Positions 1 to 8,234 of a stretch of DNA of 11,657 nt are shown here, one piece after another. Origin of the DNA: Bacillota bacterium (GTDB lineage Bacteria; Bacillota_C; Negativicutes; CTSoil-072). Under the pieces are notes generated by a model that saw only the letters and a list, made by a program, of their open reading frames with translations, did not search any database and had not been told where the DNA came from. Made by a program: the position numbers and the translations under genes. Each line of letters starts with the position of its first letter. Within the stretch, counting starts at the first letter, position 1. The stretch is from contig JAGFXW010000049.1 of NCBI GenBank assembly GCA_017861495.1, positions 1 through 11,657 on the forward strand, given 5' to 3'.

Positions 1-116
1 CAGCCTGTAAGACCCCGCCCTCTTAGGTCGGGGATCAACAGGCTATAACACTCGAACTAAGTTCGCTCTAAGGGTTCGGCGGGGGCAATAACCCCCTCCC
101 AACCTAAGGCTCACTT
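1..116 (-). ncRNA. Candidate HEARO / IscB omega-RNA (right-hand, 5' part)
   Basis: Read on the minus strand, this stretch folds into three strong hairpins. Plus-strand 73-104 forms nested stems GGTT/AACC, GG/CC and GGGGG/CCCCC with symmetric mismatches and a six-base loop. Plus-strand 53-65 is CGAAC-taa-GTTCG. Plus-strand 2-44 has an outer AGCCTGT/ACAGGCT stem enclosing CCCCG/CGGGG and CCT/AGG. There is no reading frame and no U-tract, so simple terminators do not explain it. From memory, the layout and the words GTGAGCC, CCTTAGAGCGAAC and GTTCGAGTG resemble HEARO RNAs, which are the guide RNAs of IscB nucleases. In that family the guide is at the RNA 5' end and iscB lies directly downstream, which here would be left of position 1 and outside the window. 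I could not run a covariance search, so the family call is tentative; the hairpins themselves are certain. Confidence 0.5.
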
Positions 117-119
117 ATA

Positions 120-941
120 TCACTGGTAACTGTGCAATCCGGGTAATAGGACGTTGACGCCGATAAAGGTAAAAATTACGATCAGAAAACCGGAGAGAGC
201 CCAATTGACCGCTTTTTGCCCGCGCCAGGCATAAGCCGCGCGGCCGTGAAGATAAGCAGCATAAACCAACCATGTAATTAGCGACCAGGTTTCTTTGGGG
301 TCCCAACGCCAATAGGATCCCCAGGCATATTCCGCCCAGACTGCGCCGGTGATGATCAATAAAGTAAGGAACGGCATGGCCAGGATAATGGCTCGGTTCA
401 TCAGGTGTTCCAGGACCTTTTGGGATGGGATCAATGAGAGGAGAACCGGGTTCGTGCCCGCATCCAGATAGCGGCGCCAACAACACATCAACGCTACTGA
501 AAAGGAAAAAGCCAAGGCACCATAGGCGATGACTGCCGTCATAACATGAGCCAACAGCCAGTTGCTCTTCAAGGCGGGCATGAGTGGTTTGGCTTCCTGG
601 TAAAATAAAAGGAATACACCGAGAAAGAGAAAGGCGACAGGCAGGATAAAAGCGCCTAATGAATGATGGCCATAGCGCAGGTCGATCCATAAGTAGCCGA
701 AAACGATGACCGCAACCAGAACAATGCCAAACTCGTACATGTTGGCAAATGGAGCATGGCTGGAGCCGATGGTTCGCAAAACGGCAGCGGCCAAATTGGC
801 GGCCAATCCTATAGCGGCGGTCCAACGGCTTACCTTGGCCAGCCAGGGCCGCAACAGGACAATGTGGCTAATGGAAAGAATTGCGGCGATAAAATAGAGG
901 AAAAAGGCAGCGACAATAACCGGCATTTCATAGTTTGTCAT
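120..941 (-). CDS. ccsB: Cytochrome c biogenesis protein CcsB/ResC (CcsA-type heme handling protein)
   Basis: This is a polytopic membrane protein of System II cytochrome c maturation. With ResB it exports heme and attaches it to apocytochrome c CXXCH motifs outside the membrane. The tryptophan-rich WWD signature is clear at about residues 207-219 (WGSYWRWDPKETW). Conserved histidines lie in or near membrane segments (about H62, H132 and H232), and a typical NMYEF motif is near residue 67. About eight hydrophobic segments are visible. I chose ATG at 941 because a purine-rich AAGGGGGG site sits about 7 bases upstream; an upstream in-frame extension to 977 would lie mostly inside resB. The gene overlaps resB by 14 bp, which suggests translational coupling. 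The 273-aa length is normal for the short ResC/CcsB form. The stop codon lies only a few bases from the putative omega-RNA. Family assignment is firm. Confidence 0.95.
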   Translation of the reverse strand: MTNYEMPVIVAAFFLYFIAAILSISHIVLLRPWLAKVSRWTAAIGLAANLAAAVLRTIGSSHAPFANMYEFGIVLVAVIVFGYLWIDLRYGHHSLGAFILPVAFLFLGVFLLFYQEAKPLMPALKSNWLLAHVMTAVIAYGALAFSFSVALMCCWRRYLDAGTNPVLLSLIPSQKVLEHLMNRAIILAMPFLTLLIITGAVWAEYAWGSYWRWDPKETWSLITWLVYAAYLHGRAAYAWRGQKAVNWALSGFLIVIFTFIGVNVLLPGLHSYQ

Positions 942-2271
942 AACGGGCCCCCCTTGCGGATCGATTTTCTTCCTCACTCATGATGGATTGGCAAATAACC
1001 TGCAGTTCTTCTTCTGGAAGTTGTGTTTTGCCAAACATCGCGATTGACAGAAGTGCGGTGTTTCCGTTTGGCCGGATCTCGACATATACTGTACGCCGCT
1101 GGGGGTAGAGGCTGGCGAAGAACGCCAGGCTCATCAAAATAAAGCCGCTGAACACGACTGGCAGACCGGGATCATACTTAACTTCCAAGCCGGAAGCCTC
1201 CTGAACAGAATGAAAAATAAATTCCAGCGGTGAGCCGGGGAGCGAGATGGTTTTTTCCATGGGGATGGCGTTCATACCCAGTGGGCGGCCGCCGGCATAG
1301 GTGAGGTAAATAATATGGGGGTTTACTGGGTTCGGTGAGCGGCTAACCATTGGATTTTGCGGATCAAAATCCGGCAGGTATCTGACCGGCATCACGGCAA
1401 TTCCTTGTTGGTCGTCCAAAATATACGGTTGCTTTTCCTGCAGTTGGATTGTTTGGTCCGGCAAGCCGGAAAACCGCAATCTGGCCTGATATACGTTGGT
1501 GTAGGAAGACTGGTAGAAAGAAATTCCCTGGTAGGATAATGGATGGTTCACTTTCACATCCTGGGCTGCCGTGGTTTTTCCATCCTGGATGATTTCCAGA
1601 CTGCTGATCCAATCGGAAACCTGTCCATTGGAATACCGTTCTGTGGCGAAGTTTTTCAATGCCAATGAAAAAGACTGACCGGCGCCGGGATAGTCGCTGC
1701 TGCCGATCACGACTGTTTCGCCGGGTGTCAGTTGAATCGTATAGCGAAACCCGTTGACGCTCCCGTAGAACGCGCCGGAGGCAATAAGCAGTACGGAGAT
1801 GTGGACAAGGAGAGTCCCCCAGGGAGCAATCTGGCCTTTGCGGGCGTAAATACGGTTTGACTGGCTGTTCTGGGTTCGAAAACCAGCCTTTTCAAGGCTT
1901 AGGCGGATCGTGGCAAGCGCTGTTTCACAAGAGGTATTCATTCGTATTTCCTGTTGCCAGCCAATTGGATTTGGCCAAACCGGCTGTGAAAACGTAGCTT
2001 TCCATAAGGTTGGAAGGCGGGAAAAAGAGCACACGGCAAGATTGAGGCACAAGCAAAATAGTAAAAAACTGAACCAACTGCTATGGTAAATGTCGCCGAA
2101 ATTCAAAGTGTAATACAAGAAACGAAACACAGGGCCGGCGGTCGTAACAGTTCGTTCCTGTGGAATAATGGTTCCGGCGATGGAACAGAGAATGATGACG
2201 GCCAATAAAAATAACGCTGTTTTCATGGAAATGAAAATCCGCAAAATGTGATGTAATGATTTGTTCTCCAT
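928..2271 (-). CDS. resB: Cytochrome c biogenesis protein ResB
   Basis: This is the partner of CcsB/ResC in the System II cytochrome c synthetase complex. It holds apocytochrome and heme at the outer face of the membrane. The 447-aa protein has the ResB layout: membrane segments at about residues 16-37, 66-84, 151-170 and 370-389, a large extracytoplasmic region between the third and fourth, and a short cytoplasmic tail. The third segment carries the family histidine (about H157, in LLVHISVLL). I chose ATG at 2271 because GGGAG lies 7 bases upstream; a TTG six codons earlier is possible but has no comparable site. It is the first gene of a two-gene minus-strand operon with ccsB. The AT-rich upstream region shows no promoter I can defend. 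No cytochrome c gene is in the window, so the substrate is unknown. Confidence 0.94.
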   Translation of the reverse strand: MENKSLHHILRIFISMKTALFLLAVIILCSIAGTIIPQERTVTTAGPVFRFLYYTLNFGDIYHSSWFSFLLFCLCLNLAVCSFSRLPTLWKATFSQPVWPNPIGWQQEIRMNTSCETALATIRLSLEKAGFRTQNSQSNRIYARKGQIAPWGTLLVHISVLLIASGAFYGSVNGFRYTIQLTPGETVVIGSSDYPGAGQSFSLALKNFATERYSNGQVSDWISSLEIIQDGKTTAAQDVKVNHPLSYQGISFYQSSYTNVYQARLRFSGLPDQTIQLQEKQPYILDDQQGIAVMPVRYLPDFDPQNPMVSRSPNPVNPHIIYLTYAGGRPLGMNAIPMEKTISLPGSPLEFIFHSVQEASGLEVKYDPGLPVVFSGFILMSLAFFASLYPQRRTVYVEIRPNGNTALLSIAMFGKTQLPEEELQVICQSIMSEEENRSARGARYDKL

Positions 2272-2494
2272 TTGGGTGCTCCCATACAAATAAATTGAAT
2301 ATTCTAATTAAAATCTTCGTTGTTTTTTGTTGTATTCCTGCTAGATATTGGGTGTGTGAAATGTATAATTTGTATCATGAGCAGGAAATGTCCATTGAAA
2401 ACAGAAGAATATTTATTGGCGCATTTAGCGCCGGGATAATTTCCATTATTTCCAATTGTGGTTTCAGATTGTAGGTTATAGGAGGGTTGTAAGT
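2272..2494. other. Divergent intergenic region between resB and the alcohol dehydrogenase
   Basis: This AT-rich spacer must hold both divergent promoters. A consensus-like -10 hexamer TATAAT lies at 2364-2369 on the plus strand but has no convincing -35 at normal spacing. A perfect hairpin GGCGC-ATTTA-GCGCC lies at 2418-2432. The ribosome site for the downstream gene is AGGAGGG at 2480-2486. No coding sequence is supported here. Confidence 0.5.
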
Positions 2495-3583
2495 GTGAAC
2501 ATACTAGCTGCGGTCACGCATCGGCGGGGTGAGGAATTTAAAATTGAACGAGTGATGCTTAGTGAGCCGAAAGCAGATGAAGTATTAGTACGGATTATTG
2601 CATCGGGAATTTGTCAATCTGATATCCATGTGCAGCATCAGGAGTATTTTTTTCCGCTTCCGGCTGTTTTGGGGCATGAGGGAGCAGGAATTGTGGAAAA
2701 GGTAGGCAAGAACGTTTATGATGTGCAACCGGGCGACCATGTGGTGCTTGGTTATTCGTATTGCGGCGAATGTGAAGCCTGCCGTGAAGGGAAGCCGTTT
2801 CAATGCAGGCGGTATTACGAACTGAATTTTGGAGGGAAGTTAGCCGACGGGACCAGCCGTATCCGTCAACATGGCCGTGATTTAGCCATGTTTTTTGGAC
2901 AATCTTCTTTTGCCGAAATGACGGTAGTAAATGTGAATAATGTGGTCAAGATCGATCCCTCGTTTGATTTACGGTTGGCTGCGGCGTTAGCTTGCGGCAT
3001 CCCTACCGGTTTTGGGACGGTTTCACATCAACTTCAACCGGTGGAGGATTCACGGGTCGCAGTGTTTGGGACCGGCGCGGTCGGCCTTGGCGCCATTATG
3101 GCGGCGAAATTGCGCAACTGTAAGGTGATTGTGGCTGTTGATACTGTCGACCATCGGCTGGCGCTGGCGAAAAAATTGGGTGCTACGCATTTTATCCGGG
3201 CCCATTTGGCGGATCCGGTCGAAATATTGATGCGGACCTTCGAGGGCGTCGATTTCGCAATTGAAGCATCCGGACTTGCTTCTGTCGGGCGGCAGGCTTT
3301 TCGCTCACTGGCGGTCAATGGAAAATTGGCGTATGTAGGCGAGTTTCCGCAATTATCGGTGGCTGATATTGAAGAAATACGAAAAAACCATCTGACAGTC
3401 GCGGAAATCGTGGAAGGCAATAATGTTCTAAAGACCGTCGTTCCTTACTTGATTGATCTGTATCGGCAAGGAAAATTCCCGTTTGAAAAGCTGGTTCGTT
3501 ATTATCCGTGGGAGGAAATTAATCAGGCAGTCGCCGATTCGGTGAGTGGCCTTACGATAAAGCCAATTCTTGTCATGCCGTAA
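2495..3583 (+). CDS. Zinc-dependent, NAD-type alcohol dehydrogenase (aryl/benzyl alcohol dehydrogenase-like)
   Basis: This medium-chain dehydrogenase/reductase of 362 aa should interconvert an alcohol and its aldehyde or ketone. The catalytic zinc ligands C40 (GICQSD), H61-E62 (GHEGAG) and C167 are present. The structural zinc lobe has C90, C93, C96 and C104 at the usual spacing. The Rossmann fold starts at GTGAVG (192-197), and D216 at the end of the second strand favours NAD over NADP. I chose the GTG start at 2495 because AGGAGGG lies 8 bases upstream; an earlier in-frame start at 2456 has no such site. The pattern is closest to the class that includes benzyl alcohol dehydrogenases, but the substrate cannot be read from sequence. 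It appears to be transcribed alone, divergently from resB. No truncation is seen. Confidence 0.9.
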   Translation: MNILAAVTHRRGEEFKIERVMLSEPKADEVLVRIIASGICQSDIHVQHQEYFFPLPAVLGHEGAGIVEKVGKNVYDVQPGDHVVLGYSYCGECEACREGKPFQCRRYYELNFGGKLADGTSRIRQHGRDLAMFFGQSSFAEMTVVNVNNVVKIDPSFDLRLAAALACGIPTGFGTVSHQLQPVEDSRVAVFGTGAVGLGAIMAAKLRNCKVIVAVDTVDHRLALAKKLGATHFIRAHLADPVEILMRTFEGVDFAIEASGLASVGRQAFRSLAVNGKLAYVGEFPQLSVADIEEIRKNHLTVAEIVEGNNVLKTVVPYLIDLYRQGKFPFEKLVRYYPWEEINQAVADSVSGLTIKPILVMP

Positions 3584-3598
3584 ATCCAACATTGTTTT

Positions 3599-3639
3599 CA
3601 ATATATAGTACAGAAATGAAAAAATATTACTATATGTTG
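3599..3639. repeat. Imperfect inverted repeat, possible operator or leader hairpin
   Basis: The arms CAATATATAGTA (3599-3610) and TACTATATGTTG (3628-3639) are inverted repeats with 11 of 12 positions matching and a 17-base spacer. Just before it, ATTG-TTTT-CAAT (3591-3602) is a second small palindrome that overlaps the first arm. It lies between the dehydrogenase stop and the AGGAGGAG ribosome site of the next small ORF, so a regulator site or RNA hairpin controlling that unit is plausible. No known regulator consensus was recognised. Confidence 0.45.
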
Positions 3640-3665
3640 TGTTTGTAGGAGGAGAATTATTTTTA

Positions 3666-3725
3666 ATGGAGAATATAGTTCATAGTAACATATTTAACAA
3701 TCAGGGAGGTTGGATGGACCTATGA
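3666..3725 (+). CDS. Possible 19-codon leader-like ORF, coupled to the next gene
   Basis: ATG at 3666 opens a 19-residue frame (MENIVHSNIFNNQGGWMDL) that ends at TGA 3723-3725. A very strong ribosome site, AGGAGGAG, lies at 3647-3654, 11 bases upstream. The stop overlaps the ATG of the 91-aa gene in an ATGA arrangement at 3722-3725, which is typical of translational coupling. The peptide has no obvious runs of one amino acid and no transmembrane segment, so a classical amino acid attenuation leader is not evident. It could be a real small protein, a coupling leader, or chance. Only the strong ribosome site and the overlap support it. Confidence 0.4.
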   Translation: MENIVHSNIFNNQGGWMDL

Positions 3726-3997
3726 CGATGAATGATGTACTGGTGCAAATGCCGGAAGGTATGAAGGAAGATGAAGCAAAATACTACGTTGACGAAGAAA
3801 TTAAAAGCTGGGAAAGCAAGGGGAAGGTATTGGGCAAGGTAGTCCTTGAACTTGACAAGGATGAAGTGGTTATTAAAGCCTTCGAAAAATCACCGATCCG
3901 TCGCATCCGGCGGATTACCGGCTATTTAAGTGAACAAACGAATTTTAATGATGCCAAGCGCGCGGAACTGGCCCAGCGAACGTATCATTTCTCTTGA
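3722..3997 (+). CDS. Small protein with an NrdD-type glycyl-radical-like C-terminal motif
   Basis: The 91-aa acidic, soluble protein has a C-terminal half (about residues 58-89) that resembles the extreme C-terminus of class III anaerobic ribonucleotide reductase NrdD. It contains RRITGYLS followed by FNDAKRAELAQR. In NrdD the glycine of the corresponding GYL motif carries the catalytic radical; here that position is G67. The zinc-binding CxxC pairs that precede this motif in NrdD are absent, and the protein has no cysteine at all. The N-terminal half (MPEGMKEDEAKYYVDEEIK) matches nothing I recognise. I chose ATG at 3722, which overlaps the upstream small ORF stop; GGGAGG lies 12 bases upstream, and ATG 3728 is an alternative. 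A strong terminator follows. The gene is convincing and the motif resemblance is good; the function is open. Confidence 0.75.
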   Translation: MTMNDVLVQMPEGMKEDEAKYYVDEEIKSWESKGKVLGKVVLELDKDEVVIKAFEKSPIRRIRRITGYLSEQTNFNDAKRAELAQRTYHFS

Positions 3998-4012
3998 AAT
4001 TAACGCAATATC

Positions 4013-4064
4013 AAGGGGTTGCCGCAAAACAGGTTTTTACAATCTTGTTTTGCGGCAACCCCTT
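4013..4064 (+). terminator. Strong intrinsic terminator after the NrdD-tail gene
   Basis: A perfect 19-bp stem joins AAGGGGTTGCCGCAAAACA (4013-4031) to its complement at 4046-4064, with a 14-base loop that can close by two more pairs, and the stem runs into TTTT. It sits 15 bases after the plus-strand gene. Because the convergent katG ends at 4115, the same hairpin may also act on minus-strand transcripts, although the U-tract on that side is poor. Confidence 0.88.
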
Positions 4065-4114
4065 TTCACTTAGGTTTCAAAACCCAATAAAGCTGTTCTT
4101 GCCAAGGCCAGGCA

Positions 4115-6340
<2,226 letters not shown>

Positions 6341-6450
6341 TCACAATATGCACTTGTCAGGATGGCTGTAAAAAACAATTCGCTTCAATTCTTGTGTGGA
6401 TCATGTTTTGTAATGTGTATTAATTCAGAATATTCGAGCGAGATTATGCT

Positions 6451-6480
6451 AAATCCTTTTAGGTTGCTCGAAATCCTTTT
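6451..6480. repeat. Direct repeat AAATCCTTTT, 20-bp period
   Basis: AAATCCTTTT occurs at 6451-6460 and again at 6471-6480, exactly 20 bp apart, or about two helical turns. Each copy is preceded by a GCT-containing word (tgct, gctcg). This same-face spacing would suit a regulator that binds tandem sites upstream of katG. No known consensus was recognised. Confidence 0.5.
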
Positions 6481-6521
6481 GTATTCCTTGTATTTGTGTG
6501 TTTTATAGACATTTTTGTTTT

Positions 6522-6536
6522 TTATTATTATTGTAA
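6522..6536. promoter_or_regulatory. Candidate PerR box upstream of katG
   Basis: TTATTATTATTGTAA matches the PerR consensus TTATAAT-N-ATTATAA at 12 of 14 specified positions. PerR is the usual peroxide-responsive repressor of katG-type genes in Firmicutes. The distance to the katG start, over 200 bp, is long, and the region is AT-rich, so a chance match is quite possible. Confidence 0.35.
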
Positions 6537-6564
6537 ACTAAATAAAAGACTTGAAGTGTTTTTG

Positions 6565-6592
6565 ATGATAATGTATCATGATAATGATATTG
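6565..6592. promoter_or_regulatory. Fur/PerR-like overlapping dyads
   Basis: ATGATA-ATG-TATCAT (6565-6579) is a perfect interrupted palindrome. It is followed directly by GATAATGATATTG, which resembles half of a Fur-type TGATAAT repeat. Such overlapping GATAAT words are typical of Fur-family sites. Its position in the katG/molybdopterin gene spacer would let one regulator act on both genes, but this is only motif resemblance. Confidence 0.35.
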
Positions 6593-6765
6593 TTTATGTT
6601 AGTTTAATTATTGTTTTGTTGATATTTTTTATAGTATGTCTTGTCCCCGCTCAATTAAATAATGGAATTCTTTAGCCGGTTCGCCTAGATCTTGTTTTTT
6701 AAGGCAGGGCATTGTTTTTGGCTGGGGGGAGTCAGGGGAAAGACAATTATGAGGAGAGTGTTGAA

Positions 6766-7791
6766 ATGGCTGTCCGGAAGATGAGAGCAGAAGACGCCGA
6801 AGGGATGATTTTAGGATATGACTTGGCAGATGTCGCGCCGGAGGAATACAAAGGACCGTTATTTAAAAAAGGGCATGTGATTTGCGCAGAAGATATTCCC
6901 TATTTGAAAAAGATTGCCAAGGACCGAATTTATCTGGTTGAAATGTTGCCTGAACAAGTTCATGAAAATGATGCGATCACCAGTATTGCGTTGTCGGTAG
7001 CCGGTGAGAATGTGATCCTGACCGAACCTTCCAAGGGCCGGATTAACATTAAGTCCAAAATTGACGGACTGTTGAAAGTAAACCGGAAGGCGATTACAAC
7101 GATCAATACAATTGAAAATACAGTGGTATCAACCCGTCAAGACAATACTTTGGTAAAACGGGGCGATTTGCTTGCGGGAATTAAGGTTGTTCCGTTAGTT
7201 GTGGAAAAAACGACCGTTTTGTCGGTCGAAAATATTGCCGATCAATATAATGGAATTATCTCGGTTAAGCCTCTGCGCAATTTGAAGGCGGGAGTAATTA
7301 TAACCGGCAATGAAGTATATTACGATCACCTAAAGGATCGTTATGCGTCGATTTTAACGAAAAAAATTACGTCATATGGAGCGACCTTGGTAGACGTTTC
7401 ATTTCAACCTGACGACCGGGACCGTATCCGGGATGCGATCTTGACTTATAAAAAAAGCGGGATCGATATAATTATTACAACAGGGGGTATGTCCGTTGAT
7501 CCCAAGGATGTCACGCCGGATGCGATCCGGGCGACTGGGGCCCAGGTCGTTACCTACGGAGTGCCGGTTTTACCGGGGGATATGTTTATGTTTGCCTATC
7601 ATGGCGATACGGTTATCATGGGGATGCCGGGCTGCGGAATGTATGCCAAGACTACTATTTTCGACCTCGTTTTCCCCCGGGTTTTGGCGGGAGAATGGCT
7701 GTCCAAATTGGATTTTGCTTCGTTGGGCTATAGCGGGCTCTGCTTGAATTGCGAAACTTGCAGTTATCCGATGTGTCCGTTTGGAAAGTAA
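6766..7791 (+). CDS. MoeA/MogA-like molybdopterin-binding protein with four-cysteine tail
   Basis: This 341-aa protein has a molybdopterin-binding (MoCF) domain in about residues 175-320. It contains the signature TTGGMSVDP (G240-G241, D245) followed by DVTPDAI, and later VLPGDM and MGMPGCG. In the family this fold binds molybdopterin or its adenylated form during molybdenum cofactor assembly. The N-terminal part (about 1-170) does not look like the full MoeA arrangement, so it is best described as MoeA-like. The last 16 residues hold C326, C329, C332 and C337 (CLNCETCSYPMCPFGK), a possible metal or iron-sulfur site. I chose ATG at 6766 with GAGGAG 9 bases upstream; a TTG 18 codons earlier has weak support. 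No other cofactor gene is adjacent, so a role in delivering cofactor to a molybdoenzyme is inference. Confidence 0.85.
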   Translation: MAVRKMRAEDAEGMILGYDLADVAPEEYKGPLFKKGHVICAEDIPYLKKIAKDRIYLVEMLPEQVHENDAITSIALSVAGENVILTEPSKGRINIKSKIDGLLKVNRKAITTINTIENTVVSTRQDNTLVKRGDLLAGIKVVPLVVEKTTVLSVENIADQYNGIISVKPLRNLKAGVIITGNEVYYDHLKDRYASILTKKITSYGATLVDVSFQPDDRDRIRDAILTYKKSGIDIIITTGGMSVDPKDVTPDAIRATGAQVVTYGVPVLPGDMFMFAYHGDTVIMGMPGCGMYAKTTIFDLVFPRVLAGEWLSKLDFASLGYSGLCLNCETCSYPMCPFGK

Positions 7792-7836
7792 AATGAAGAT
7801 GTGAAAATAATAACTAGAGTAAAATTATCGAAATAT

Positions 7837-7859
7837 GTCGATTGATCTTGATAATCGAC
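7837..7859. repeat. Hairpin GTCGATT / AATCGAC after the molybdopterin-binding gene
   Basis: A perfect 7-bp stem with a 9-base loop lies 45 bases after the stop codon. It could contribute to 3' end formation, but no U-tract follows, so I do not call it an intrinsic terminator. The remaining bases to 7960 show nothing else that I can support. Confidence 0.35.
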
Positions 7860-7964
7860 GAAAATAAAAGAAATGTTAAGCTAAAATTGTACTTCCACAT
7901 TTTGTTGTCGTAGATTTGGTCTAAAATGAAGGTTATTCACGCTTTCTTTTATTTACCAAAAGCG

Positions 7965-7970
7965 TATAAT
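7965..7970 (+). promoter_or_regulatory. kimA: Probable -10 element for the riboswitch-kimA transcript
   Basis: A perfect TATAAT lies about 40 bases before the aptamer, a reasonable distance for a leader start near 7977. The matching -35 region (around TTTCTT, 7943-7948) is weak. It is embedded in a small inverted repeat, GCTTT/AAAGC. Confidence 0.5.
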
Positions 7971-8007
7971 AGTCTTCATAAATCAAAACAGATGTGTCCG
8001 ACAATCT

Positions 8008-8130
8008 ATCAGCCTAATTCCTACGGGAAGCGGAGGACCCAATTCTTGGGGTTAATCCTGCGTAGCAGGAGGGATGTTATTCTCACGTCATCCTACCCGA
8101 CAGCTAACTTCGCCGGCTAAAACGAGAGGT
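8008..8130 (+). ncRNA. c-di-AMP riboswitch (ydaO/yuaA class)
   Basis: The leader carries the conserved words of the ydaO aptamer in order: GCCTAATTCC near the 5' end, GCGGAGGACCC (8049-8060), GGGGTTAATC (8069-8078), AGGAGGGAT, and ACCCGACAGCTAACTTCGCC (about 8095-8114), followed by GGCTAAAACGAGAGG. AGCC at 8011-8014 can pair with GGCT at 8115-8118 to close the aptamer. In this class, bound c-di-AMP switches off downstream expression by favouring a terminator, and a terminator follows at once. The next gene is a KimA-type potassium importer, a well-known target of this riboswitch, so the biology agrees. The boundaries are approximate. Confidence 0.93.
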
Positions 8131-8156
8131 CATAAGACCTTTTTGGGTCTTTTTTT
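8127..8156 (+). terminator. Riboswitch expression platform: intrinsic terminator
   Basis: AAGACC (8134-8139) pairs with GGTCTT (8146-8151) around a short T-rich loop and is followed by a run of T. The same bases can instead pair upstream, AGGTC (8127-8131) with GACCT (8136-8140), so two mutually exclusive hairpins exist at the aptamer edge. The simplest reading is a terminator/antiterminator switch governed by c-di-AMP; which hairpin wins in the bound state is inferred from the class. Confidence 0.8.
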
Positions 8157-8234
8157 GTTTTGTCTTTTTAAGGGATGAAATAATGGCCTGTCGCGGTAAT
8201 GGATAAAGGACTAATGGGAGGAACCGACAATATC

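Noticed and set aside
1..116. tRNA gene or plain terminator for ccsB
   Set aside because: No tRNA T-loop or anticodon arrangement, and no U-tract on the minus strand; three separate hairpins suit a structured RNA better.
1..119. iscB coding sequence in the window
   Set aside because: No open frame with RuvC or HNH features exists here; if present it lies left of the window.
115..825. Long open frame (236 aa) on the minus strand overlapping ccsB
   Set aside because: It is a shadow of ccsB in another frame, with no ribosome site or recognisable domain; ccsB has the WWD signature.
2351..2385. Rex or FNR type site upstream of the alcohol dehydrogenase (GTGTGTGAAAT...)
   Set aside because: The right half does not match the consensus inverted repeat well enough.
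7926..8120. 64-codon open frame in front of kimA
   Set aside because: It lies across the c-di-AMP aptamer; the conserved RNA explains the sequence and no ribosome site is present.
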